64,000 nucleotides of DNA from Plasmopara viticola. Its lineage: Eukaryota > Oomycota > Peronosporomycetes > Peronosporales > Peronosporaceae. Location of the stretch: positions 124,001 through 188,000 of the forward strand of contig MBPM02000021.1 in NCBI GenBank assembly GCA_001695595.3, in the 5' to 3' direction. The number at the start of each line of letters is the position of its first letter. Position 1 is the stretch's first letter. The position numbers and the translations under genes are program-made. The notes under the pieces are model-generated. The model did not search any database. It was given only the letters and a program-made list of their open reading frames with translations, and was not told the DNA's origin. Below, piece after piece: positions 11,841-22,146 of this stretch.

Positions 11841-14800
11841 AAAAGCTCCTAGCCAACTATTTGCACATGAATAGTGCTGGCCATGCAGGTCTCTGATCGA
11901 TTGAGCGAAGAAGAATGCTGGAGGAGCTAGCACCAAGATGTGTTTGATACGCCTAAAACAGTTGTACGTTTTAACACTACAAAGCACATTTAGCATCGTA
12001 TGAGACGCTTTCGACGATAACATTGGTTGCGCTTAATCAAAAGTCCTCGTCTCAAAGAAGAGATCACAGTCAGGGCTGTGTGCTAGCAACGGCTTCGTGA
12101 CGCCTAAGGTTGCGTTTGTCAGTTGAGCTTCAACTTGCTAGTCAGAATGGAATTATAATCTGTCCTTTGTCGGCAAGCACCTTCACTTTATCGCATGTGA
12201 TATTTCACAAAATGTGACAGCCGTTTTGCTTTTCTTCGAAGCTGTGAAGCGCACCTGTTTTCGTTCCAAACACATCATGGTCTAAGTGGGCCAAGAGAGG
12301 CTCAAAAGCCAAAACGTATACACGTGAGTACATTTTATAGCGAGTAATTTCTTGACATGGGTAGATTACTTCCTTCCGGCAGCCCCAATCTGCTTGGACT
12401 GAAACGAAATGACTAGTTTATTTCTACCCTCACCGAAAATTAATTACGCTCAGCTCATTAAAGAGTAGAAATTAGCGCAAATGACGCTAAGCGGCTTTAT
12501 TTTGCTTAAAGTTTTCTTAAAACGCAATTTTCAATACTGTAGAAAGCACACCGATCGCAATATTCTAAGCATTATCAAATATCTCCTAAAGATTAGACAA
12601 GGACTTTGCTAGACCCGCACCACCAAAGTTGTACTTGAGAAAATTGCTGGCTAAGCCCACCTACAATCTCAAGTCTTTAAAGGATTTTGACGTGGGCTTA
12701 GCCGTTACGGTCCTTAGTCTTATTACCAAAGTTTTTGTGACTCAAAAAATATAGGATGTCTCAACAGCCTTCAATTTTAAGCGGCAAAGTTCGTAGAAGC
12801 GTAATTTGTTTTGCTAAGTACAACCTTAAGCGTTGATAGCTTGTCGGTCCGCAAATGTGGCGCTTTAGCGCACATATACTGCAGAGTGAATTTGCGCACA
12901 TGGATGGCCTTTCTCGTCCGACAGTTCATTTGAGTATAATCTGCTGCCGACATTAGCAAGTCAAGGCTTGATAGCTGAAACAGCGCTCGAAATTTTTTTA
13001 GCGATAAACCTTGGGTTCCTATATAGCGCCATCGTGTCCGGAATTTAGTGGTTTTAAGTTTAAGAAAAGAAAGGTAGACATAGTTTTGCTGTTTGTCTTT
13101 CAGGAGCACTATCTGAAGCATGTACACAATGTGCCATGTTAATCAACGGCATACAAACACATACGTATTCTTTTTGCTAGTATTTTCCGGCAAGTGAAGA
13201 GCAAAGTTAAGGCCAATGAACTACCAACAGTCCATTTTTACTGGCAGGCTATTTAAAAAAGCCGACGTAAGCTGCAAATTTGACTCATTGTATCTCACAG
13301 ACTTGGTCACCACCGAGTATCTCACAAACTTGGTCGCCACCGAGATGTTGTGGGTAGCTAAAAACACTTTATTCTGACCAAGATAACCGCGAATAGATGC
13401 ATCAGACGCCTCAAAAACTGTATTGTATAACAAGTCTTTCTCTTTCGGGATGGCGACGCAGTCTGGATCTGAAGAATCCATTATAATAGTCGGTTCAAAT
13501 TCTCATAGCGATATAAAATTAGCCACTCGACATAAATTTGTTTACTTGCGGGGAAGAAATGCATTGAGTATCAGATTTGTGTACGTCGGTGAATCGATTT
13601 GTCAATATAGCTTTTAGCTCTGCTAATGCGTAACGCGTTCTACGCAAAAGAGGTTAGGCACGCACAATTTGTTTTGTCAGGCTTATATACGAGACGAAAT
13701 ATTTATACTACAAGATTGGAAACTATCTTGCCGTTTTAAGCACATGTAAGGCACATTTTTATTGTCATGCATGATCTAAATTGACAGCAAAGGGATTAAT
13801 GACAATTTAAATTTAGACATTTGCGGGTATTCGGCAGTATCGCAGACAAAAAACAAAGTCGACAACAGCGTTCGCAAATTCATTGCGATTGGTGAACAGA
13901 TCTTCTGCTCCACGATACGGTGTTCCGACAGATTTAGCCCGAGAATAGCATTTCCGTTTTGGGTTTCTCTACGATAGCGTTTTCCAAAGAAGCAAGGAAA
14001 TAATTTTTTTTGCTTCTTTGAATTCAATTTGTGAAGAAAAGGCTTGACGGCACCTTATTGTACATGACCGACACTTTTCTCGCGGCACACAAGATGCTGC
14101 TTCTATTAACAGTCATTTAAGCCAAAAATGTTTTCTGGTTTTCACTAACATAGTTGCTTCAAATGCAGAAAGGATGACGATGTATGTGAGGACCTGCGAG
14201 ACAAGAAAGCCTAATCCCGGCTTACTGACTCCTTTGTGATATCTTTCAGTACCGGCGAACTATGGGGCATCCACAATTCTCTGTATTATAAGTTGGCTCA
14301 TTAGAAAGTAACGGCCACACGGTCATAGTAGCCTCCAAGCAAATTGATGCACTTAGCATCTATTTAAGCTAGATAGTCTGAAAAGAGAAGAAAACAGCAA
14401 CGCGATTTATAGTAGCGTTAGTTGAATACCGGGGACTTCCTCGTCGGATAGAGACACGTGGTCTAGTGTTGCAATTTAGTGAAAGTTGTACATGACCCGC
14501 TTACTGATGTCGTCAAAACGATTTGGTCGTGTGCTGAAGAACATAATGCGCAGTATGTTCGCTAAGGAACCGTATTTACCGGTCGGCAAGCTATCAATGA
14601 GCAGTTTTGCGCTCATCAATACGGCTCACGTATCGACGGTCTTGATATCTTGTACACAAATTGGACTAAGGAATCCGATAGTTGCGCTAGCCTTGAGTTA
14701 AACAAGCGCTATTCAGACTAGATCCAGAAAATCTTTTTTAGGTATCAAATATAGGACCGGCTTTCCTGCAAATTGAATCATCTGACTTTTCAAAAAGTTG

Positions 14801-14867
14801 GCCTAGACAAATATACATGGAGGCCGTTCCAAGAGACATAACGATTGTTCGAGTATTAAGTGAGTCA
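11841..14867. other. Gene-poor, AT-rich, transposon-derived debris
   Basis: No supportable gene. Open frames up to about 116 codons occur (12777-13127 minus, 13221-13481 minus, 14486-14701 plus) but match no family I recognise. The first and third share a loosely similar peptide (MCAKAPHLRTDKLS and MFAKEPYLPVGKLS), which suggests two decayed copies of one repeat family in opposite orientation. Confidence 0.45.
13291..13344. repeat. 27-bp tandem duplication
   Basis: Two adjacent 27-bp units, 13291-13317 and 13318-13344, differ at two bases (tatctcaca-g/a-acttggtc-a/g-ccaccgag). On the minus strand they encode nine-residue repeats (VATKFVRYS, VVTKSVRYN) in an 86-codon frame of unknown standing. 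Confidence 0.85.
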
Positions 14868-15378
14868 TTAGTTGCCCAAGCCATGATCTAACGAGCTGTC
14901 TCTGCCCTTGACCTTGCTGACACGATGATCAAGCGACGATCGAGGGTGCTCGAAGCTACTGCCATCTGTCAAAAAAGCTAAATGGTCAATTTCCCATAAG
15001 GCTGCTTCAAACGAAAGAACCGAGCCTAAACATCGCGCTGGTATGCGCTGCAGCCGATGCAACTGAGTCAAACAGGCATACATAAACAATTTCGGCTTAC
15101 TTCGTGTTGGTCTTGATGGTCAGGCCGAGCCCGAGAGCAAAACTAAGTGCGTACATCTGATTACATAGTAATTGCTGCTGCTTTCAAAGGAGGCACAAGG
15201 TCAAGGCAGTAGCGGTCTTCTCCAGCGATTCTTGATCGAATAAGGCTGCTGCATTTCCGCCTGGAGCACGTAGTGAAGTAGAGGCGCTTTGATGGGCTTC
15301 GTGAGCGTCTTGTATTTTCGCATCACAGAACACGCAAGAGTTGTTGGACCAGCTCCAAGCGGATTGCCTAAATACCAT
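14868..15378 (-). pseudogene. Coding-like fragments, unidentified
   Basis: Two minus-strand frames, 15378-15184 (ATG start, peptide containing SNNSCVFCDAKIQDAHEAHQ) and 15089-14868 (containing FEAALWEIDHLAFLTDG), have balanced, protein-like composition that differs from the surrounding desert. Between them a short ATG frame (MYALSFALGLGLTIKTNTK) runs into a good donor, GTAAGC. They could be exons of one unrecognised gene or the remains of one. I cannot link them into a single reading frame with confidence and name no function. Confidence 0.3.
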
Positions 15379-16112
15379 TGTGTCTTAGATCTAGAAGAAA
15401 CTCGCGCATTGTGAGTAAATCGTACTCTATTGACCGTGTGTTAGGGCGTGGTTAAAGTGACGTAAGCTGGTACGGCTTAGCTTGACATAATGCATAGCTC
15501 TAGATATCTCTAGTGTAAAATGTTTTTGACCTACCAGAAGAGCAAATTGTACTTTGAGGTCACGAGTGCATTGGGTCTCGATTTATAGCATCACAAAGCT
15601 TTACCTCTAATCCTTAAAATGAGCCGCAATGTTGAGGGTGTGTGCAGGCCATCCTTGGCTAGCTTTCCGCACCGAATAAACTCCTTCAGCACGCGCATAT
15701 GCACGGTAAAATCGGAAAAACGAGTTCCTTTTGTATCATCTAAGCGAGAATGATATTGAGCTCAGTGCGACCGAAATGATAGATTGATAAAACGACTGAG
15801 CTAGAAAACCTCCTAGTAAAAAGCTATATCATGCCATAAGCTTTTAGGCTCTGTACACTCATCGACTCTGGGTGAGGTTTTCCTTCACCTCCAGCCCTTC
15901 TCGTCAACGTATCAACCAATCGCCCGGCAACTAACATTTCAAATAGTCCTTAACTCAGAATCGTAGCTTTTACTCTTGTGCGCTTCTATTCAAAGCCTAA
16001 AAAGTACCATCAAGCACTAGTATTTAAGGTAGCTAAAGAAAGTTAAAGCCGTGCATTTAGCAATCCTGGTCATACATGCGCCTACGAATTAACTCATGTT
16101 AACCGTGTGACG
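15379..16112. other. Intergenic upstream of the kinase-2H gene
   Basis: AT-rich spacer without recognised coding or RNA features. It must contain the promoter of the gene starting at 16113; no clear initiator match is seen. Confidence 0.4.
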
Positions 16113-19100
16113 ATGGCCTGGGGCAAAAATCGCCGTAGCCCCAGTTCTAATTCCACTCCTCCTTCATCGGCAAATCGCAGCGTTCGCTCGCCTCCCCATG
16201 AGCCTACAGACCAAGACATTGCGCGTCTTATTCAACGCAGTAAAGTGCGTGTGCGCGTGTCGCTCGTACTGGCTGACGGACAAGACGAAGAGACTCCACT
16301 GCGTGCCATTTTGACAGCATTTGACCAGCACTTGAATGCGCGCCAAAGTATCGCAGTATCAAGCTCGTATAACGTTCACGTGGCGCTGCTGGAGTGTGGC
16401 ATAAACACATGGCAGAATCTAATCGAGCTCCAGCGCTTGCTTATCAATCGAAAGCGACCGACCGAGCGTGAGGAGGCACAGCAGCTGGTAGCCCGAACCT
16501 TCGTGCAACATCACAAGGAGTGGACACTGGGCCTAAGTTTCGCCAAAGTAGCGGAGGAGGTGCTATGGAAGTATACGCGCAACTTAAGGTTGAAACTCAA
16601 GAGCTGTGGCGTGCTGTCCAATGTCCTCTTACCGTCTCATCGAGCGACATTGCTCTTGTTATCAGGAGGTACGGCGCAAAAGGATGTTTTCGAGATGGAA
16701 AAGTATCAGTGGCAAGGGATTCAAGTGGCTCATCAACTCGTTGTCCACGTGTGTGGAGAAGAGAGACTTGAACTCCAGCGCGTCTTCTTTCCTCGGCTTT
16801 GTGACTCGACTCGAATAGAAACGCACTCTCCTGAGCTGAAGGCTGTTGTCAATGATTTACTAAGGCGTAGTGCTAGTACACGGAAGCCGGGGGTCGTGAT
16901 TTTGCGTGGCATACCGGGAAGTGGGAAAAGTACGTTGAAAAAGGAGGTTGAAGCCATGTGTCGGTGTCGAGGGATCGCCTTTGCAGCGTGTTCAGCCGAT
17001 GAGTACTTTGAAACCTCGCGGGGGTATGTGTTTGATGCGAAGAAGTTAAAAGTGGCCCACAGCACGTGTAAACGAGACTTTACGGAAGCTCTTCTTTGCC
17101 AAAAACACGGCGTTGTGGTGGTGGATAATACAAACACTCAGAGATGGGAATACAAAGAGTACGAGACGCTTGCCAAGTCGCATGGATGCTGTGTGGAGAT
17201 TCTTGATGTGCAGTGTGTCGATGTTTGGATGGCCTTGCGAATGGGGCAACGAAATGCACATGGTGTGCCGACGGAGAAAGTGATGAGCATGTTTCTGCGG
17301 TGGGAGAACGACTCACGTTCTCGCTGTTTTCCTCCGTACTTTGACGCAAAGGACCTTGATGCCAACCCGCTGTCAACTAGTAAAGTTGGTACCGTGACCT
17401 ACGTTGGTCTGTTTCTAGATGATTCGGCTCGAAAGAAGCTGCTGGCACAAATTCCGCAAGCTCACGCGCGCAAGTTTGCCGACCACGTCACGTTGTGTTA
17501 TCAACCAAATACACTTTACATGCGCGAGGTTGAGCTTGGTGCCTCTTTTGTTGTTCATGGCGTTGAAGTGGTACAAGATAATTGTGCGCAAGCACTTCGT
17601 GTGGAACTCGATGAGCAGCTTTTATTACCAGTGCGCAACAAAATCCCGCACATCACACTGTCGACCGATGATAATGTGAACGCGTCTCGATCGAATGATC
17701 TCTTGGAAAGTCTTTCGGCCAAGCGAACGGCACTTTATCCACCGATCGAGTTGACGGCCAAACTTGGAGCTGCACTTTGGATTCAAAACCAGCGTGTGAT
17801 TATCAAAACATCGCCGTTTGCTGGAGAGACTCAGGAGTGTGCATTTAAGAAGAAACTGGCTCTGAAGAACCAAGACGAACTTGCAAACAATGTCGCCTCT
17901 TTACCAATTAAAGTATGCGCTGTGTACGTCAATGAAAGCGATTTGAGAATTGACTTTGAAGAGGTCGCGACTAGTCTTTCGTGGTTGCTGCAAACCATAC
18001 ACCACATGGGCTCACAATGCAATACCCACAGGTTGCTTTGCATACAAAGATCCCGAGGATCGTCATTAGCATCCACTGCAGCGATACTCAAAAGCTTTCA
18101 AGATTGCTTTTTTACCGATTCCACGCTTTTTTTCGATGACTTGATTGTGCTGCCTCAACCTCCTATTTTCGAAAGCTTACAAAAGGCTATGCAAGAGCAC
18201 GTGTTTGGGGCTAACGAGTTTACGCTCTTGACATCAGTCAAAGAATCTGAACGATGGCCTATCTCAGCAATAGAGTCTCTTTGCGATGCCGCCATAAGTG
18301 TGCTCTGTATTAGCTTTGAGACTGGCAAGCTACAGTCTATTCCGACGTACGGATCGATTCTTTCGATCATGGACGGGCTAGGTATCACCACCCCGGAAGA
18401 AATTCGTTATAGTATATTCCGCGGTGTGAACGTTGTGAAAGAGGCTTGGACAGTCGTGTATGGGACGAATGGCCCCGAAGAAGTGCACCGGGTCGACACG
18501 ACACTTGTAGGATTGCAGTCGAGTGTGGTAGAGCTGTTGATATTGTTGCCAAGTGGGACTCCGCTGAGCGAGGTGCAAGTGCTGAAAACGAAACTGGCCA
18601 GTGCACTTGAAGGTCGGCCGTGTGTTCACCACGTTGTTCGATCGACCTCGTTGGATCAGTGTTACTTTTGTCTCTGTGGGGCGTCGAGCAATACCCCCAT
18701 GTTCTGTGTACGAATGGACAGCCAGCACGACAATGTTGTCACAAGTGCTCAATCGCAGTTAAAGCTATGCAAGCAGCAATTGAGACTGAACCGTGTGCGT
18801 TGCAATAGTGAAGCGTTCGGTGTTTTGGTTGCTCTTTTACGCGCAATCCTTGTGCGGCGTTGTGGTGACGAGCTGCCAAGCACTTGCCGTCTATCTTCGT
18901 TACTTAATCTCACGTGTGAACGATTAGTTGCGCACTATCTCGACAGTACCGATGGCGTGGAAAGCATGCCGACTGCGGACGACGTGGTTTCTGGCCGCAT
19001 TGTCTTTACTCTATTCAACATGTTGGTGTACATGTCCAAGCTGGAACCGGAAGTGTGGGCCGCTGCATTCGGAGACTCGCTTCTATCGCTTCAAGGCAAT

Positions 19101-19580
19101 GAACAGGCTCAAATCACGTGGAGAAGGGCGATGGCAATTGCAATGCAGAGCAGCGTTGCCATTGTCGCTTCTTATCGCCGTGTATTCGACGAATTGAGGA
19201 ATGAAGCTCAAGTAGATCCGACTCTGTTTTTTCAACTGCTTGTTGCTCTCATCAAGACGGACAGGATGTTGGCAATGCGTGGTGGCTCTTTCACACGCAC
19301 CTATGCTGAGGTGTACACAAACTCAGTGTGGAGTCCTTTGCATTCACTCGCCTTTTGCGATGAGCTGAGGGTCGCAGCTGCAACGGCATGGTCTCACGTT
19401 GACAACAAGCTCAATAGCGACAATGCGAACTTTTTTGTCTGTGCACCAAGTTTAGTAACCCGCCGTGTAAACGTAACGACGTCCTCGCTTGATGTGCTGT
19501 ACAATGCTGTCGAAAAGGTACAAGCTTTCATCTTGGATGTCGGATTCGAGTGTGAAGTGTGTGTAGGAGAAGAAATCTAG
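16113..19580 (+). CDS. Polynucleotide kinase / 2H phosphoesterase fusion, N4BP2-like, with orphan C-terminus
   Basis: Single exon, 1155 residues from ATG 16113. Residues 1-30 are Ser/Pro-rich and disordered; about 35-260 are unrecognised. A P-loop kinase domain of the T4 Pnk / N4BP2 type begins with GIPGSGKST (about 266-274) and continues through SADEYF and VVVDNTNTQRWEYKEY. It is followed by two H-x-T/S-hydrophobic motifs, HVTL (about 460) and HITLS (about 515), the hallmark of 2H phosphoesterases such as the cyclic phosphodiesterase domain of tRNA ligases. The roughly 600 C-terminal residues match nothing I know; a helical region runs from about 900 to 1100. Kinase plus 2H domains together heal RNA ends carrying 2',3'-cyclic phosphate and 5'-OH, so a role in RNA repair or tRNA splicing is a reasonable inference. 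No KxDG or KxNG ligase motif is seen, so sealing would need a partner or an unseen domain. No targeting signal is evident. Confidence 0.8.
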   Translation: MAWGKNRRSPSSNSTPPSSANRSVRSPPHEPTDQDIARLIQRSKVRVRVSLVLADGQDEETPLRAILTAFDQHLNARQSIAVSSSYNVHVALLECGINTWQNLIELQRLLINRKRPTEREEAQQLVARTFVQHHKEWTLGLSFAKVAEEVLWKYTRNLRLKLKSCGVLSNVLLPSHRATLLLLSGGTAQKDVFEMEKYQWQGIQVAHQLVVHVCGEERLELQRVFFPRLCDSTRIETHSPELKAVVNDLLRRSASTRKPGVVILRGIPGSGKSTLKKEVEAMCRCRGIAFAACSADEYFETSRGYVFDAKKLKVAHSTCKRDFTEALLCQKHGVVVVDNTNTQRWEYKEYETLAKSHGCCVEILDVQCVDVWMALRMGQRNAHGVPTEKVMSMFLRWENDSRSRCFPPYFDAKDLDANPLSTSKVGTVTYVGLFLDDSARKKLLAQIPQAHARKFADHVTLCYQPNTLYMREVELGASFVVHGVEVVQDNCAQALRVELDEQLLLPVRNKIPHITLSTDDNVNASRSNDLLESLSAKRTALYPPIELTAKLGAALWIQNQRVIIKTSPFAGETQECAFKKKLALKNQDELANNVASLPIKVCAVYVNESDLRIDFEEVATSLSWLLQTIHHMGSQCNTHRLLCIQRSRGSSLASTAAILKSFQDCFFTDSTLFFDDLIVLPQPPIFESLQKAMQEHVFGANEFTLLTSVKESERWPISAIESLCDAAISVLCISFETGKLQSIPTYGSILSIMDGLGITTPEEIRYSIFRGVNVVKEAWTVVYGTNGPEEVHRVDTTLVGLQSSVVELLILLPSGTPLSEVQVLKTKLASALEGRPCVHHVVRSTSLDQCYFCLCGASSNTPMFCVRMDSQHDNVVTSAQSQLKLCKQQLRLNRVRCNSEAFGVLVALLRAILVRRCGDELPSTCRLSSLLNLTCERLVAHYLDSTDGVESMPTADDVVSGRIVFTLFNMLVYMSKLEPEVWAAAFGDSLLSLQGNEQAQITWRRAMAIAMQSSVAIVASYRRVFDELRNEAQVDPTLFFQLLVALIKTDRMLAMRGGSFTRTYAEVYTNSVWSPLHSLAFCDELRVAAATAWSHVDNKLNSDNANFFVCAPSLVTRRVNVTTSSLDVLYNAVEKVQAFILDVGFECEVCVGEEI

Positions 19581-20253
19581 AAACGCTGTTTGATGAGTGC
19601 AAACCCACTCAAAGGAAGCTGAAAGTGGAATATCGCATGTATGTCACTAAGACATGAGTGACTGCAGTGGCGACGAGTCTTACGCTCACGTGCGCAATGC
19701 GCTCGTGCATCCGCGAGTCGTATACTGTGCTCGGGCTTGGCTTTGCGCCGTCGACAAATTTTGTGTGGATCAGCTCGTCTCCCGTTACAAATGCAGGAAT
19801 CGGTGGACGCTAAAAGTGGCTTGCTTTACATTGTCTTTGCATAAAGAAGAAGCCGCGTTGTTCACAACTACAACGCTCACTATGCTACGCAGCGATTAGC
19901 AGTCGTGACGAGCATCAAGGTTGGTGTTGACCGACGAAATGCCTTGCACAGTATCGCTGTATCTGTAGCGAGCGTCTTTAATCTATAATTTCGAAAAGTA
20001 TGGTCTCAAAAACCATCCTTTTGTAGAATTTTCCAAAATTAAGTTACACCTGCAAATATCCCCTAATCTTTACGTATTAATCCTAAAAAAGTTCAGCAAA
20101 ACGCTTACTTTGTAAGACATTCTTAGAGGGAGGTATGGGTTACGGCGAAATTGCATTAAGCATATGTAAACCGGTAATAAAACACCATTACACCATATCT
20201 TTCCCTTACTACTTCGTGACAAAGTGCCTATATACAGCGCAAGTGCCATCGCA
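19581..20253. other. Intergenic, convergent gene ends
   Basis: Spacer between the 3' ends of the kinase-2H gene (+) and the SANT-like gene (-). An 81-codon ATG frame at 19654-19899 (+), with composition similar to the gene island, has no recognisable relatives and is probably chance or 3' UTR. Confidence 0.4.
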
Positions 20254-21180
20254 TTACTTTTTTTTGGGGTCAAGGCGCTCCAATAGACTCGCAATGAGCT
20301 TTGCTTGTTCCTCCCGGTCCTTTCTCCGTTCCTCTCGCTCAAAATCCAGCTCCAATTGCCGTCGCTTCGTGCGCTGGATCTCGATTTGAAGTTCAAAGCC
20401 ACATTGCTTTGTCTTTTCCTCTTCTTCTCGAAGTCTTGCTTGATTGATTTTCTCCAATTCCACGACATGAAGTTTACTCGGTTGCACTGCGTATGCCTGC
20501 TGCAGCTTTATCAACTCACCCAACGCTTGCTGAAACGTGACGAAATCCATGACAGGCTTTTCCAGTAGAGCAGGCGCTTTAGTCGCCTTGGTCACTTGTG
20601 CATCAAGCGTCTCCACTGAATCACCAGGTTGCATTTGCGTCTGCTCAGTGTCAATGGCTCGTGGCAGCTCGCGTCTTTTGGGTTCTGTGTCCACAGGAGC
20701 CCCACTGGCTCGACGCTTGCCAAGTCGCGAGCGACTTCGAGAATCCTTTCCATTCACCTCCGCTTTGTCGTGACCAGCTTCACCTTTCACCCCTTTCGAG
20801 TTGCTCGTAGCATAAACGTCAATCTCCTTGACCAATTCCGTCATGATCCTGCGGTACGGACTGTCAACGTCGTCAGGTTTCTCACTATTTGCGTTTTCCA
20901 TCCACAACCGATGGTACGTCACGATCGTTTCAAGACGCGCCTTGGCCGTCGTGCCTTTAATGGGTCGCATGTGGAAGTCGGGATGCTGGTTGAGGCGCGC
21001 AGCCACGGCATCCCACGCCCCGCCGATGGCGCCATGACGAGCCTTGTACGGGGCTTTATCTTTGACCTCAATGGCTAGCAAATAATCCTCTCCACGACCG
21101 AAACGCAAGCGTACCTTGCCGGTCGCGGGATTCGTCCCACCTTTCTCCTTCGGATCTTCGCAACGAACTCCCCGCGGCAT
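20254..21180 (-). CDS. Myb/SANT-like domain protein with C-terminal coiled coil
   Basis: Single exon, 308 residues from ATG 21180. Residues about 30-97 resemble the Myb/SANT-like DNA-binding fold shared by plant and transposase-associated proteins: LLAIEV near the start, AWDAVAARLN in the middle, then a basic KARLETIV helix. The middle (about 130-190) is hydrophilic with KR-rich nuclear-localisation-like runs (GKRRASG, EPKRREL). Residues about 215-300 form a highly charged coiled coil (EEEEKTKQ, FEREERRKDREEQ), suggesting dimerisation. The protein ends DPKKK. Likely a nuclear DNA-binding factor, or one domesticated from a transposable element; the target is unknown. Its start codon lies about 60 bp from that of the sepiapterin reductase gene on the other strand. 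Confidence 0.7.
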   Translation of the reverse strand: MPRGVRCEDPKEKGGTNPATGKVRLRFGRGEDYLLAIEVKDKAPYKARHGAIGGAWDAVAARLNQHPDFHMRPIKGTTAKARLETIVTYHRLWMENANSEKPDDVDSPYRRIMTELVKEIDVYATSNSKGVKGEAGHDKAEVNGKDSRSRSRLGKRRASGAPVDTEPKRRELPRAIDTEQTQMQPGDSVETLDAQVTKATKAPALLEKPVMDFVTFQQALGELIKLQQAYAVQPSKLHVVELEKINQARLREEEEKTKQCGFELQIEIQRTKRRQLELDFEREERRKDREEQAKLIASLLERLDPKKK

Positions 21181-21239
21181 GTTTTAAGTTTAGGCGATGG
21201 GTTGGAGAGATATCCTATGTAGCCTTTATGTGGCAGAGA
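21181..21239. promoter_or_regulatory. Very short bidirectional promoter
   Basis: Only 59 bp separate the ATG of the SANT-like gene (21180, minus) and the ATG at 21240 of sepiapterin reductase (plus); with the alternative in-frame ATG at 21228 the gap is 47 bp. Transcription start sites of the two genes must lie within this gap or inside each other's coding regions. Confidence 0.6.
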
Positions 21240-22146
21240 ATGAAAAGCGCCGTCGTCATCACTGGTGCGTCGCGAGGCTTTGGCCGATGCCTCGCACTCG
21301 ACTTTGCGCGTGAACTCAAGGCTCATAGTGTTGATTTGGTACGTAAGGGGATGTGGTGTGGTACCACTGTAAGATAGTGCATTAATGGTTTGAATGTAGC
21401 ACCTATGGGCTCGTAGCGAGGCCGGTCTGAAGGAGACAGAGAGCATGGTCCTCGAAGTATGGCAAGGCGCTGCAAGCGAGCTGACGTGCGCTGTACAGTC
21501 GGTGGACTTGACCAACGCAGCGGAATACACGGCAAAGGTGGATGACTTATTGCTCTTGCTGGCAAAGCAGAGCTACGACCGGGTCTATCTCGTACATAAC
21601 GCTGGGTCGTTAGGGCAGCTGGGACTAGCGCAGGAGTGTGTGTCCTCCGCGTCAGAGTTGGCAGCGTACTGGGAACTCAATGTCACATCAGTGATGTGGC
21701 TCAACAATCGTTTTCTGCGCGTCTTTGGAGCTTCAAGGGACGAATTGCGCAGGCCGGATGCTGTCGTGAACGACAACCAAACGCAACTCGTGATTGTCAA
21801 TATCACCTCACTATGTGGCATTGAACCGTTCAAGACGCACATGTTATATTGCACTGGTAAGGCGGCGCGCGAGATGCACCACCGTGTAATCGCCACGGAG
21901 CAGGCCGCAGCCAACAAGGTGCGTGTGCTACAGTATTCTCCTGGACCAATGGACACAAACATGCAAGAGACTATTCGCGAGTCGCCCCATGTAGACCCGG
22001 AACTCCGAGCCAAATTCAAAGAAATGAAGGCCCGGGGAACGCTCATTTCGGCGCCACAATCGTCAATTCGAGGCGTAAAACTTGCCATTGATGGAAATCA
22101 CACGACAGGGGTCCATATTGATTATTATGACCTCGAGTCGGAGTAA
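21240..22146 (+). CDS. SPR: Sepiapterin reductase (short-chain dehydrogenase)
   Basis: Two exons, 21240-21338 and 21400-22146, with a 61-bp intron (GTACGT...TGTAG). The product has 281 residues. Exon 1 carries the Rossmann glycine motif TGASRGFG (about 8-15); exon 2 has NAGSLG, the catalytic Ser in NITSLC (about 170) and Tyr/Lys of YCTGK (183/187). Several segments are diagnostic of sepiapterin reductase rather than a generic SDR: SLCGIEPFKTHMLYCTGKAA, SPGPMDTNMQ and the C-terminal GVHIDYYD. The enzyme reduces 6-pyruvoyl-tetrahydropterin or sepiapterin with NADPH in the last step of tetrahydrobiopterin synthesis, in the cytosol. An in-frame ATG at 21228 would add four residues (MWQR). Length is near that of animal enzymes (about 260). 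Confidence 0.92.

Noticed and set aside
16107..16112. GTG start two codons before the kinase-2H ATG
   Set aside because: Nuclear eukaryotic genes start at ATG; 16113 is used instead.
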